The notes beneath the pieces were generated by a model that was given only the letters and a program-made list of their open reading frames with translations, was not told where the DNA came from and did no database searches. Source: Streptomyces formicae (GTDB lineage: Bacteria; Actinomycetota; Actinomycetes; Streptomycetales; Streptomycetaceae). From it: a stretch of 64,000 bases of DNA. The stretch spans positions 3,782,001-3,846,000 of the forward strand of contig NZ_CP071872.1 of the NCBI RefSeq assembly GCF_022647665.1, written 5' to 3'. The position numbers and the translations under genes are program-made. Shown here piece after piece: positions 8,702 through 17,512 of the stretch (position 1 is its first letter; the number at the start of each line of letters is the position of its first letter).

Positions 8702-9943
8702 CTACTCCTCGCTGACGTAGTAGACGCGCGGGCCGCTGGTGTAGAGAGCGGTGATCGGGCTGGGAACGGCGGTCGCGACGTCGGGAAGGTCCAGCTCGGC
8801 ACCCAGACAGCGCGAGGTCCACTTGTCCCCGTGCCTGCGGAGTTCCATCAGGTTGTTGTCGCTGTCCGGCGGTTCGGCGCCCCGGTCGGCGGCGCCCAGG
8901 TAGTACACCTGGGTCGCCGAGCGATCGGCACCTGCCACGGCGGCCAGTGAGCTGCCGTCGGCCGCCGAGGGAGCGCCCGCACCCTCGTCGGCATCGACGC
9001 CGACATGATCGACATCCCACCCACGACCGTTGAACCCCACCTCGACCACCATCCGGTCGGCGTCCAGGTAATAGAGCTGCGGATGACCGTCGGCGGTGAG
9101 CACGACAGCCAGCCGGCTACCGGCCGCCGCAGCCGGGGCCCCGTAAACGGACAGGCTTCGCACCTGCCACGCCACGCTCCCCTCGGGCTTCTTCTTGGTC
9201 CCCACAACGACCGTGTGCTCCAGCTGAACGGGACTGTTGTTCTCGTCGAGGAAGTACACGAACCGGAAATCGGACCCGTATCCGGCAGCTGTCAGCCGGC
9301 TGAGCGAAGAGGGAACCGGGCACCCGTCGACATCGGACGTCACATCCTTGACCGACCAACCCTCCACCCCGAGCCACGACGCCTCGATGACGTGGCTCCG
9401 CGCATCCACGTAATAGGCGTACTCGCCCTGCTCGGTGGTGATGGCGGCCAGCGGACTGATCAGGGAAGCCCGCGGGGAGTCGGCGCACATGGCGCACGTC
9501 CACCCCTCAGACCGCTCCTCCAGCCGCACCAGGCGACGGCCGCCCTCCACCTGGCCGTCAGCAAGGTAATAGACCCGCAAGCCCCCGATCTGTCCCGTCA
9601 CCGCCAGCGCACTGCCCACCTCGGCGCTGGGGGCACCGATCTCGGTGGTGAAAACGCGGTAGCCCACCCAGCGGCCGTCCGGCGGCGGCTCGTACGCCAT
9701 TCCGACCAGACTTCTGGCCGGTTCCTGGTAGTAGACCCGCCGAAGATCCTCGACGGACCCTGCGGCCGCCAGCCCGCTGCTCGCGATCGCCGCCGGACTG
9801 ACCTGCCGCCACATCGGCCCCACCGGCCCACCGTCGGCCTCCGGGGAATCAGGCGTCCGCCCGGCGGAGAAGTTGATATCCGAATACCCCCACTTCCCGT
9901 TCTGCCGGGCCACCTCGATGATGCTGTAGACCTTCTCGGCCAT
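8702..9943 (-). CDS. Beta-propeller lectin-like protein B (first gene of the cassette)
   Basis: A 413-residue protein with repeated strands LRRVYYQEPAR, LRVYYLADGQ, YAYYVDARSH, FRFVYFLDENN, PQLYYLDADR, TQVYYLGAADR and the terminal PRVYYVSEE. Most units also carry a trailing S-x-L-A-A segment, so about seven propeller blades are present, more regular than in the paralogue at 6420-7592. Both paralogues begin with a strand of the type Y-x-x-I-E-V-A, which could complete the last blade. The ATG was picked because the upstream in-frame sequence is not propeller-like; the Shine-Dalgarno sequence is weak. No signal peptide. As first gene it is closest to the 450-base region shared with the divergent zincin-like gene. 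A 120-base gap separates it from hairpin protein B. Confidence 0.68.
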   Translation of the reverse strand: MAEKVYSIIEVARQNGKWGYSDINFSAGRTPDSPEADGGPVGPMWRQVSPAAIASSGLAAAGSVEDLRRVYYQEPARSLVGMAYEPPPDGRWVGYRVFTTEIGAPSAEVGSALAVTGQIGGLRVYYLADGQVEGGRRLVRLEERSEGWTCAMCADSPRASLISPLAAITTEQGEYAYYVDARSHVIEASWLGVEGWSVKDVTSDVDGCPVPSSLSRLTAAGYGSDFRFVYFLDENNSPVQLEHTVVVGTKKKPEGSVAWQVRSLSVYGAPAAAAGSRLAVVLTADGHPQLYYLDADRMVVEVGFNGRGWDVDHVGVDADEGAGAPSAADGSSLAAVAGADRSATQVYYLGAADRGAEPPDSDNNLMELRRHGDKWTSRCLGAELDLPDVATAVPSPITALYTSGPRVYYVSEE

Positions 9944-10393
9944 CGTTCTCACGCCCCCGTCCCTTCGATTTGTGCGGGCGCGGCCACGACAGCGACCCCA
10001 CTGCCTCGGCCACTCCGGCTCCTGGTTCCCACCTCGGTGGAGTGCCAGAGCAGGAGCGCCATCGCTGTCCTCATCTCCACGGTGCCCCCCGGCTGTGGTC
10101 GTCGCATCCGGAGTGAGCTCCGACCGGCAGGCCGACGCGGTGAGGGCTCGCAGGCAATAAACGTGCGGGTTCTGGCACTTGACCTCCCAGATCGAAGCGC
10201 CGCTCGCTGCATGGCGCTCTTGTGCAGGCTCCTGGCGAACACGTCCGCCGGAGACTGCCGCGCCGGGTGGGGGTGCTCCCGCCCCAAGATGCGGGAGGCC
10301 GTCCCCGGTGGGTAGATGGATTGAGGAAGACGCCCCCCTCGGCCGCACCGAGTGCCGGCCTGCCGGGCGGACTGGCGACAGGGGAGGTGGGAG
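9944..10393. other. Divergent intergenic region between toxin-like cassette and zincin-like gene
   Basis: No convincing gene lies in this 450-base stretch. It should carry the promoters for both the four-gene minus-strand cassette and the plus-strand HELGH protein. A hairpin is formed by CTCCCGC at 10276-10282 and GCGGGAG at 10291-10297, about 100 bases upstream of the plus-strand start, and could act in the leader of that transcript. No clear -10/-35 pair was identified. Confidence 0.45.
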
Positions 10394-11176
10394 ATGCCTC
10401 TTCCGCAGATGATCATTGATCGATATCAGCGTCTCAGGGCCTGGTTCGCCCAGAGTGCCCAGGTCGCCGGAGTCGTGTACCGGCTTCCCGCGAACGTGGG
10501 GGACATCAGAATGCTCTGCTTCGCCCCGAACGCTCCGGTCAATATGGGCAGAGCTGCGGGCGAGGCGAACAATGCCCTTTACGTCCCCGCGGTCTCCCGC
10601 GGCCAGTTGCTGGCGAGAGCCACCCAGCGTTTCATGGACGACTACAACGAGGACTACCCCGGCCCTCCGCTGGAATATCCGATGCCGGAGTACCGGCTCT
10701 TCACGGAGGGGCCGCAATACGACCTGCCGGTGGTGTTCGTGAGACTGCAGCAGGAATGGCTGGACAACCTCCAGGACGCCCGTGTCAACTTCCTGTCCGC
10801 GATGCTTCCGCTGCACGAACTGGGTCACGCGGTGTTGGGGGCGGCGGATCCGCAACATCAGGGCGAGACCTACGCTTACTGGATCGAGCTGAAGACGATC
10901 CTGCACTTCGTCCGGACCATCGTGCCCAACGGCGGGAACTACGACGCCCCGGTGGTGGGCATCACCACCTCGGCCCAGGCCATCGCGCGTTTCGTGTCCG
11001 GTCGGGAGAACCAGTACGCCATCGCGAAGAACGCGGCCGAGCGGGCCGTCCGCAACACGGGACTCCCGGACACCATCGATCAGATCGCAGACGTTCTGCA
11101 GGCTGCGGGGCTACCCCAGGCCGGCGTCGCCGAACTCACTCAGGAAGCCACCAGGTTGCGGCAGATGCCGCCGTAG
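10394..11176 (+). CDS. Zincin-like putative metallopeptidase (HELGH)
   Basis: A 260-residue protein with LHELGHAVLG at 140-149, the HExxH zinc motif with a helix-compatible context. GETYAYWIELKTIL follows 12 residues later, and Glu158 or Glu165 could serve as the third, gluzincin-type ligand. The N-terminal 130 residues (RLPANVGDIRMLCFAPN, then a Tyr/Pro-rich segment) match nothing I recognise. No signal peptide or transmembrane helix is visible. AGG lies 6 bases before the ATG. The gene is divergent from the propeller/hairpin cassette, which suggests shared control; processing of the pore-forming-like proteins is one possible role, purely by context. It could instead be a non-peptidase zincin relative. 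Confidence 0.55.
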   Translation: MPLPQMIIDRYQRLRAWFAQSAQVAGVVYRLPANVGDIRMLCFAPNAPVNMGRAAGEANNALYVPAVSRGQLLARATQRFMDDYNEDYPGPPLEYPMPEYRLFTEGPQYDLPVVFVRLQQEWLDNLQDARVNFLSAMLPLHELGHAVLGAADPQHQGETYAYWIELKTILHFVRTIVPNGGNYDAPVVGITTSAQAIARFVSGRENQYAIAKNAAERAVRNTGLPDTIDQIADVLQAAGLPQAGVAELTQEATRLRQMPP

Positions 11177-11266
11177 GACGATCACGACCACGGTCCGGGC
11201 GACGAAGGCGGCGTATCCGTTGTGAACTCCGCCTGCCGCCCGGACCTATGACCCGTGTGACCCGTG

Positions 11267-12187
11267 TCAGAACTCCAGCACTGCCTGCACCGGCAGGTGG
11301 TCGCTGGGGAACTGGCCGCTCTTGGAGAAGGTGTTGATGGCGGCGTAGCGGGTGCGGACGCCCGGCGACGTGAGGATCCAGTCGATCCGCGCACCGTCGG
11401 GAGTGAGGGGGCGGTAGCCGTGGAAGGTCGCGTAGAGCGTGCTGCGCCGCTCGGCGACGTCCCAGGTGTCGAGGAGGGCGCCGCCGTCGAGCATGGTGTC
11501 GTAGGCGGGGTTGTTGTGGGCGGCGGCGTTGAAGTCCCCCATGACGATGCGGGGCAGGGCGGAGTCGAGGCCCCGCAGACGCCCGGTGATCAGCGCCGCC
11601 GAGTGCTCCCGCGCGCTCTGGCCGACGTGGTCGAAGTGTGTGTTGACGGCGTAGAACTCGCGGCCCGTGCGCCGGTCCCGGAAACGCACCCAGGTGACCA
11701 TGCGCGTAATGGCGGCGTCCCAGCCCTTGGAGGCGATCACGTTCGGGGTCTCGGAGAGCCAGAAGTGGTCGTACTCGAGGGGGTCGAGGCGCGTCGTGTC
11801 GTAGAACACCGTCATGAACTCGCCGTGGCTGCCGCCCTCGCGGCCGGTGCCGATCGCGGCGTAGCGCGAGCCGAGGTCGGTTTCTATGTCCCGCAGCTGG
11901 GCATACAGCCCTTCCTGGGTGCCGATCAGGTGCGGCTCCTCGCGGCGGAGCAGCTCCCGCATGACCGGGCGGCGCTCGGCCCAGGAGTTGGGCGGGGTGT
12001 CACTGGCGTAGCGGAGGTTGAAGCTCATCACGCGCAGCGGTCGGCCACCGTCTCCGCCCGCCGTCCCGGCGCTCGCGGCCTCGGCGGCCTGGGCCGCCGA
12101 GGAGCCGTAGGCGGCGATCGGCAGGGCGAGGGCCGCTGCGGCCGCGGCCTTGATGCCATGACGGCGACTGATCGGGGATGCGGACAT
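11267..12187 (-). CDS. Exported endonuclease/exonuclease/phosphatase-fold protein
   Basis: A 306-residue protein. SRRHGIKAAAAAALALPIAA at the N terminus is a Tat-like signal, followed by the EEP fold: MSFNLRYAS (first metal-ligand Asn), GTQEG (Glu ligand), VNTHFDHVG, GDFNAAA (Asp/Asn catalytic pair), RIDWIL and the C-terminal SDHLPVQA with its catalytic His. All the active-site landmarks of the DNase I/sphingomyelinase superfamily are present, so it should be an active phosphodiesterase or phosphatase outside the cell. Substrate class (nucleic acid, phospholipid or sugar phosphate) is not decided by the motifs. It lies downstream of the LacI-controlled glycosidase gene with a 240-base gap and may be independent of it. 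Confidence 0.85.
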   Translation of the reverse strand: MSASPISRRHGIKAAAAAALALPIAAYGSSAAQAAEAASAGTAGGDGGRPLRVMSFNLRYASDTPPNSWAERRPVMRELLRREEPHLIGTQEGLYAQLRDIETDLGSRYAAIGTGREGGSHGEFMTVFYDTTRLDPLEYDHFWLSETPNVIASKGWDAAITRMVTWVRFRDRRTGREFYAVNTHFDHVGQSAREHSAALITGRLRGLDSALPRIVMGDFNAAAHNNPAYDTMLDGGALLDTWDVAERRSTLYATFHGYRPLTPDGARIDWILTSPGVRTRYAAINTFSKSGQFPSDHLPVQAVLEF

Positions 12188-12427
12188 GTGTACTCCAGAC
12201 TTCCGGTAGGGCCAGGGCCGGCCACGCCGAGTCTCAGACGGTCTCGTGTGGCGGACGTGGCCGGTGTGGGACCGGAGTCGGAACACCGGATGTCCCCATG
12301 TCGAGGCGTGAGGCCGACGCGTGAGGCCCGGCGTGTGAGGCCCGACGCGTGAGGCCCGGCTTTGTGGGGAGCACCTCGCCCCGGCGCGTGGATGGCCTCC
12401 GCCGCCGGGGCGAAGGGCCCCGGCCGG

Positions 12428-14362
12428 TCAGCGCAGTTCGAGGACGCGCACCCCGTACGGGGCGATCACCACGTCCCGCACCGGCTCGCCGCCGGTCAGC
12501 TCGCGCAGTTCCCCGCCCGCCGACGGGCGGACGGTCAGCTCCTCGGCCGACTGGCTCACCAGCCACACGTAGCGGCTGCCGTCGTCGCGGACCAGGGTGT
12601 CGGCGGCGACGTACGGGGTGTCGACCGTCACCGGCCGTGCGGCCCCGGCGAGTTCGGCGAGGGCCGCGTACAGCCGGTGCGTCTGCTCCGGGTTGGCGCG
12701 GGCCGTGCGCGCGGCCATGTGCTCCAGTGGATAGGTGGCCAGGACCGTGCGGCCCTCGCCCGTCTCGTGGCACAGCAGCGCCGGACGGCCGTGCGCGTCG
12801 GTGGCGACGACCCGCGCACCGGCCGGGACGACCGGCAGGTAGGCGCGGCTGTCCTCGTTGCCGGCGACCGGGAAGGCCAGGGTCTCGCCCGCGGCGATGG
12901 AGCCGAAGTCCTCGGTGAACGTCATCGCCAGGACGTCGTCCTCGATCGGCTCCGCGACACCGTAGGAGAGCTGGAGCTCCACGCCGAACAGGCCGTCCAG
13001 GTCGTGGAACCACGGACCGCGCGTCGTCGGGTACTCACCCGAGCAGAACGACAGGTAGACCGTGGCGCCCTCGCGGGCCCGGCGCTCCAGCGCCCGCCGG
13101 GTGCGGGTCGTCAACTGCCGCGTCGAGGGCAGCAGATACAGCGCGGCGTCGTCCGGCAGCCCGTCTGCCTCCCGGGCGAAGGCCACGGGCAGGTCCGCGC
13201 CGCGCGCGGCCACGTACCCCTGGTGCAGCGAGGTGAAGATCAGCGGCCGGTCGGCGGGCCGGCTGTAGGGGTAGCCGCGCTCCAGGAAGGCGGGCACGAC
13301 CAGGGCGGCGTCGGCGTCCGTCCGCCGGCAGCGCGCGAAGTCGACCCGCTTCAGCACCTCGGCGAAATCGGCCAGTTCCCGCAGCGGCTCCTTCGGCCGG
13401 CCGGTGTGGTCGGTGATCCCGAAGTGCATCTCGAAGGGGTGGTGGTCGTACGGCGACTGCTCCCACAGGTCGTCGTAGTCCGTGTTGTTCCAGGCCATCC
13501 AGCCGGTGGCGCCGCCGAGCAGCGAGTTGTGCAGGGTCTGCCGGTAGAACACGCCCGCGTTCGCCGCCGACACCGTGTCGGTCGAGAGACCGAACTCCTC
13601 CAGCACGACCGGCAGGCCGGTGACGGCGGCGAGTTCGCACTCGAACGCGGCGCGGTAGTGCTGGCGCGCCCGGTCCGTGTCCGAACGGTAGACATGCGGC
13701 CCCACGAAGTCGACGTACTCCGCCGTGTCCCGCAGCGAGAAGCCGTTGTCGCGGCCCGTGACCTCGATGCCCCATGCGCCGTCCCCGAGCGACATGGGCT
13801 GGGTGCCGCCCGCCGCGCGCACCGCGTCGCACATGAACTGCGCCCAGGCGGTGACGACGTCGCCGCAGGGCGGGTCGACCTGGTAGATCCGGCCGTAGCC
13901 CGGCATCTCGTTGGTGATCAGCCAGCCGGTGACCGCGGGGTGGTCCTTGAAGCGCCGGGTCATCTGGGAGACGAACCACGCCTGGCGCCCGACGAGCCAC
14001 ACGTCCTCGTACAGATCACGGTCCCCGCGCCAGGCGGGGTCCCAGTTCTCGCCCGACATGTGGCCGACGATGAAGGTGGGTACCGTCCCCATCCCCGCCT
14101 CGGTGTGGGCGTCCAGGAAGTCACGGAAGCGGTCGCACAGCTCCTCGTCGATCCGTCCGGGCTCCGGGTGGAAGTCGGGCCAGTAGAAGAACGACCGGGT
14201 CATGTTCAGCCCGTGGTCCCGCAGGACGGCCAACTCCTCGCGTACCGTCTTCGGCTCGTAGTTCCGCCACATCAGCGGACCACCGGTGCGGGACCAGAAG
14301 TTGGCGCCGAGCCAGGGGAGAACGGCGGAGTCATGGGTGAGCTGGGCGCTGTGGCGTCGCAT
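12428..14362 (-). CDS. GH5-like glycoside hydrolase (beta-mannosidase/mannanase type)
   Basis: A 644-residue cytoplasmic enzyme. The TIM barrel occupies about the first 370 residues: GANFWSRTGGP near the start, TRSFFYWPDFHP, GWLITNEMP with the likely acid/base Glu152, GPHVYRSD, and VVLEEFG with the nucleophile Glu at 255/256. A C-terminal region (ALYLLPSTRQLT, YLSFCSGEYP) resembles glutamine-amidotransferase-like and beta domains seen in large actinobacterial GH5 beta-mannosidases. There is no signal peptide, so it probably cleaves oligosaccharides imported by the adjoining ABC transporter. It ends the operon, 169 bases downstream of the LacI gene. Substrate is inferred from resemblance and remains open. 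Confidence 0.8.
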   Translation of the reverse strand: MRRHSAQLTHDSAVLPWLGANFWSRTGGPLMWRNYEPKTVREELAVLRDHGLNMTRSFFYWPDFHPEPGRIDEELCDRFRDFLDAHTEAGMGTVPTFIVGHMSGENWDPAWRGDRDLYEDVWLVGRQAWFVSQMTRRFKDHPAVTGWLITNEMPGYGRIYQVDPPCGDVVTAWAQFMCDAVRAAGGTQPMSLGDGAWGIEVTGRDNGFSLRDTAEYVDFVGPHVYRSDTDRARQHYRAAFECELAAVTGLPVVLEEFGLSTDTVSAANAGVFYRQTLHNSLLGGATGWMAWNNTDYDDLWEQSPYDHHPFEMHFGITDHTGRPKEPLRELADFAEVLKRVDFARCRRTDADAALVVPAFLERGYPYSRPADRPLIFTSLHQGYVAARGADLPVAFAREADGLPDDAALYLLPSTRQLTTRTRRALERRAREGATVYLSFCSGEYPTTRGPWFHDLDGLFGVELQLSYGVAEPIEDDVLAMTFTEDFGSIAAGETLAFPVAGNEDSRAYLPVVPAGARVVATDAHGRPALLCHETGEGRTVLATYPLEHMAARTARANPEQTHRLYAALAELAGAARPVTVDTPYVAADTLVRDDGSRYVWLVSQSAEELTVRPSAGGELRELTGGEPVRDVVIAPYGVRVLELR

Positions 14363-14531
14363 GGTCCTTCTCTGACCTCTTCGATGTGCGGGGGTGGATC
14401 GGTGCGGCCGGGCCGGGCGTCCCGGGCCGGGCCTGGCCGGGCGGGGGAGCCGGGGGAGCCGGGGAGCCGGGGGACAGCGCGGGGCCGTGCCCCGGTGGGC
14501 CGCGTGCGGTGCGGAACGGAGGACCCATGGT

Positions 14532-15701
14532 TCAGGGCGCGGACGGCAGCGGACCGGTCGACTCCCGTACGACCAGGCGCGGACGCCCGTCGAGGACCGG
14601 CGGGGGTACGTTCTCACCGCACTGGGCGAGCAGCGCCCGGGCGGCGGCCGCACCGACCCGCTGCACCTGCTGGTCCACGGTGGTGAGCCGGGGGTGCAGC
14701 CAGCGGCCGAGCGGCAGGTTGTCGTACCCCACCACCGACACTTCCTCCGGCACCCGGAACCCGCCGCGCTGTGCCGTACCGATTCCGCAGACGGCCATGG
14801 AGTCGTTGGGGAAGACCAGAGCGGTCGGCCGGTCGGGCAGGGAGAGCAGTTCCTCGGTGACGGCGACGGCCGCCTCCTCCGTGAAATCGGTGTGCCGGAC
14901 GGCGACGGGCCGCAGCCCCGCCTCGGCGAGGGCCTCCTCGAAGGCCGCCCGGCGCAGCCCGGTGTGCACCAGGTCGGCCGGACCCGCGATGTACGCGAGA
15001 CGCCGGTGGCCGAGCTCCAGCAGGTGCGCGGCGGCCTCACGGACACCGGCGCCCTGCTGCCCGAGGCCGACGCCGGGCACCGGCGACGCGGGGTCCGATG
15101 CCCCCAGCAGGACGGCGGGCAGCCCGAGGCCCCGCAGCAGCTGAGGGCGCGGGTCGTCCGCCCGCGCGTCGGTCAGCACCGCACCGTCGATCCGGCCTTC
15201 GGCGACCAGCCGTTCGTACAGTGCGCTCTCCTGGGCCATGTCGGCGACCAGGTGGAGCAACAGACCGTAGCCCCGGGGTGCCAGCTCGCCCTCCAGACCG
15301 GTGATCAGTTCGCTGAAGTGCGGGTCGGCACCGAGCACGTCCGTGGGGCGCCGGACGACGAGCGCGATCGTCCGGGTCCGTGCCCGGCGCAGGGCCGTCG
15401 CGGACGCGCTGGGCGACCAGCCCAGTTCGGCTGCCGCGTCCAGGACCCGGCGGCGCGTGGCCTCCGAGATCCGGCCGGTGCCGTTGACGGCCTGGGAGAC
15501 CGCGGCGGTGGAGACCCCGGCCGCTGCGGCCACGGCCTTGATGGTGGGCCGGACGGCCACCTCGGCGTCTGCACGGGCCCCGCGCTCACCGGCAGGACCG
15601 CCAAGGGTCTTGCCCTGACGAGCGGCCGGGACCTCGGACTCCGGCGAGGCCCCCGCGGGGTTTCCTGCGTCTTCGGGACGCTCCTTGAGACGTTCGTTCA
15701 C
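14532..15701 (-). CDS. LacI-family transcriptional regulator of the sugar operon
   Basis: A 389-residue regulator. After an unusually long Pro/Gly/Ala-rich N-terminal extension of about 50 residues comes the LacI headpiece, TIKAVAAAAGVSTAAVSQAVNG, and the hinge RRRVLDAAAELGWSPSASA. The periplasmic-binding-protein fold then follows (LITGLEGELAPRGYGLLL, GAVLTDAR, LVFPNDSMAVCG, VSVVGYDNLPL). The GTG start overlaps the stop of the upstream permease gene within ATGTGA, giving translational coupling. A later start just before the headpiece is possible, since LacI proteins usually begin there. It probably represses its own operon through the operators at 18831-18858. Confidence 0.88.
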   Translation of the reverse strand: MNERLKERPEDAGNPAGASPESEVPAARQGKTLGGPAGERGARADAEVAVRPTIKAVAAAAGVSTAAVSQAVNGTGRISEATRRRVLDAAAELGWSPSASATALRRARTRTIALVVRRPTDVLGADPHFSELITGLEGELAPRGYGLLLHLVADMAQESALYERLVAEGRIDGAVLTDARADDPRPQLLRGLGLPAVLLGASDPASPVPGVGLGQQGAGVREAAAHLLELGHRRLAYIAGPADLVHTGLRRAAFEEALAEAGLRPVAVRHTDFTEEAAVAVTEELLSLPDRPTALVFPNDSMAVCGIGTAQRGGFRVPEEVSVVGYDNLPLGRWLHPRLTTVDQQVQRVGAAAARALLAQCGENVPPPVLDGRPRLVVRESTGPLPSAP

Positions 15702-16525
15702 ATCTTCACCGCCCCGCTGACGAGAGCCTGCTGCATGCGCTTCTGGAGCACGGTGTACACCACCCAGACCGGGACCAGTGTGAGCACCGTGCCCGCGGTC
15801 AGAATGCCGTAGTCGGTGCCGGTCAGGGCCTTCAGGGTGGGCAGGGCCACCTGCACGGTGCGCTGCTCGGGGTCGGGGCCGATGATGACGAGCGAGTAGA
15901 GGTACTCGTTCCAGAAGGTCAGGAAGTTCAGCAGAAGGATCGTCGCGATACCCGGCATGCACATGGGCGTGTAGACGTGTCGCAGGACGGCGAAGGTGGA
16001 CGCGCCGTCGATGCGTGCCGCCTCCTCCATCTCGCGCGGGATCGTCCGCATGAACTGCACCAGGATCACGACCGAGAGCGGCATCGCCGTGGCCGGCAGG
16101 AACAGCACCATGAAGGCCCGGGTGTGGAACAGGCCGGTTGCGGCGGCGAGCAGGAACGTGGGGAAGAGCGCGGCGAACGTCGGGACCAGGAACCCCAGCG
16201 AGAACAGCCGCTCCACGAACGCGCCGAGCGGTCCCTCGGTACGCGCGATGGCGAAGGCCGCCGGAATGGCGAGCGCCAGCGTGAGAGCCAGCGCCAGCAC
16301 CGTCACGAGCACCGAGTTGACGACGGCCGGTCCCAGGTCCGCGGAGGAGAACGCCTTCCCGAAATTGCCCGGAGAGAGCGAGGTCGGCAGGGAGAACGGG
16401 CTCCCGAAGATCTGGTCGTTCGTCTTGAACGCCGAGACCAGCAGGTAGTAGAGCGGAACCACCAGCAGTGCCGCGTACAGCCACGCGAGGATGTGGGCCG
16501 GCAGCCAGGCCCTTCCGAACTTCAT
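15698..16525 (-). CDS. Carbohydrate ABC transporter permease, MalG type
   Basis: A 275-residue membrane protein with six predicted hydrophobic helices. The cytoplasmic coupling motif EEAARIDGASTFAVLRHVYTP (the EAA loop) identifies it as the second permease of a CUT1 importer. It starts 13 bases after the stop of the partner permease and overlaps the LacI start. No ATPase gene is present in the cluster; as in other streptomycetes, a shared MsiK-type ATPase encoded elsewhere probably energises it. Confidence 0.9.
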   Translation of the reverse strand: MKFGRAWLPAHILAWLYAALLVVPLYYLLVSAFKTNDQIFGSPFSLPTSLSPGNFGKAFSSADLGPAVVNSVLVTVLALALTLALAIPAAFAIARTEGPLGAFVERLFSLGFLVPTFAALFPTFLLAAATGLFHTRAFMVLFLPATAMPLSVVILVQFMRTIPREMEEAARIDGASTFAVLRHVYTPMCMPGIATILLLNFLTFWNEYLYSLVIIGPDPEQRTVQVALPTLKALTGTDYGILTAGTVLTLVPVWVVYTVLQKRMQQALVSGAVKM

Positions 16526-16538
16526 GGAACCGCTCCGA

Positions 16539-17480
16539 TCAGTAGTTCTGGCGGAAGGCGCGACGGATGGTCAGCAGCCCGGCCAGACCGACCAGGAACA
16601 GGACCACACCGACGGTCTGGCTGTAGCCCAGGTCGGCCGCGATGAACGCCTTCTGGTAGACGAGGAAGGACAACGTTGTCGACGAGCTTCCCGGGCCGCC
16701 CTGGGTGAGCAGCAGCACGTTCTGCGCGGAGCCGAACAGGGTCCACAGGAACTGAAGCATCGTCACGACACCGACGAAGTCACGGATGACGGGGAAGTGG
16801 ATGCGCCACATGGCGCGCCAGTGACCGGCGCCGTCGAGCTGGGCGGCCTCACCGATCTCGTCCGGCACGCTTCCCAGCCGGGCGGCGAACAGCACGGCCG
16901 TGAAGCCGACACCGCTCCACACGTCGAGGACGATCAGACAGAACAGGGCGGTGGACGGCGAGGCGAGCCAGGCGTCGGTCAGCGAGCCCAGACCGGCCTT
17001 GTCCAGTGCGCCGTTGAGCAGTCCGTCAGGCGAGAGGACCGCGTAGAACACCATCGCCTTGGCCGGGGTGGAGATCAGACCGGGGATGAAGAGCAGGTAC
17101 CGCAGGGCGCGGTGCCCCGGGGGCTGCTGAGCGACGTAGTACCCCAGCATGTACGCACCCACGATCATCACCGGCAGCGCGACGGCGAGTTGGGTGGCGG
17201 TGTTGCCCACCGACTCCCGGAAGACCGGGTCGTCGAGGACGGTACGGACGTTGCCGAGACCGGCGAAGGAGACCGGCTGGAGCATGCCCGGCCAGTGCAG
17301 CGCGGCGATGACGAAGGTGGCAACCAGCGGGCCGACCATGAAGACGAGGTACCAGACCAGTGCCGGCACGGCGAGGACGACCCCGCCCTGCTTACGGCGA
17401 GAGGCAGCGGCGAGCGCCGGTGAGGGCGGCGCCGGCCGGCGGACCGAGGAGCCGCCCGGGGCGGACGAGAGCAACGTCAT
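16539..17480 (-). CDS. Carbohydrate ABC transporter permease, MalF type
   Basis: A 313-residue membrane protein. The first hydrophobic helix follows a basic N terminus (RRKQGGVVLAVPALVWYLVF), five more helices are visible, and the EAA loop EIGEAAQLDGAGHWRAMWRI sits near residue 215. It pairs with the MalG-type permease and the binding protein upstream. Gaps of 32 and 13 bases to its neighbours indicate one transcript. Confidence 0.9.
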   Translation of the reverse strand: MTLLSSAPGGSSVRRPAPPSPALAAASRRKQGGVVLAVPALVWYLVFMVGPLVATFVIAALHWPGMLQPVSFAGLGNVRTVLDDPVFRESVGNTATQLAVALPVMIVGAYMLGYYVAQQPPGHRALRYLLFIPGLISTPAKAMVFYAVLSPDGLLNGALDKAGLGSLTDAWLASPSTALFCLIVLDVWSGVGFTAVLFAARLGSVPDEIGEAAQLDGAGHWRAMWRIHFPVIRDFVGVVTMLQFLWTLFGSAQNVLLLTQGGPGSSSTTLSFLVYQKAFIAADLGYSQTVGVVLFLVGLAGLLTIRRAFRQNY

Positions 17481-17512
17481 GAGGGGACTCGCAGAGGACT
17501 CGGGCGCGCGGA

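Noticed and set aside
12362..14686. A long plus-strand open frame (over 700 codons) opposite the GH5-like gene
   Set aside because: It is an antisense shadow: Arg/Gly/Val-rich with no domain, while the minus strand carries a complete glycosidase with catalytic residues.
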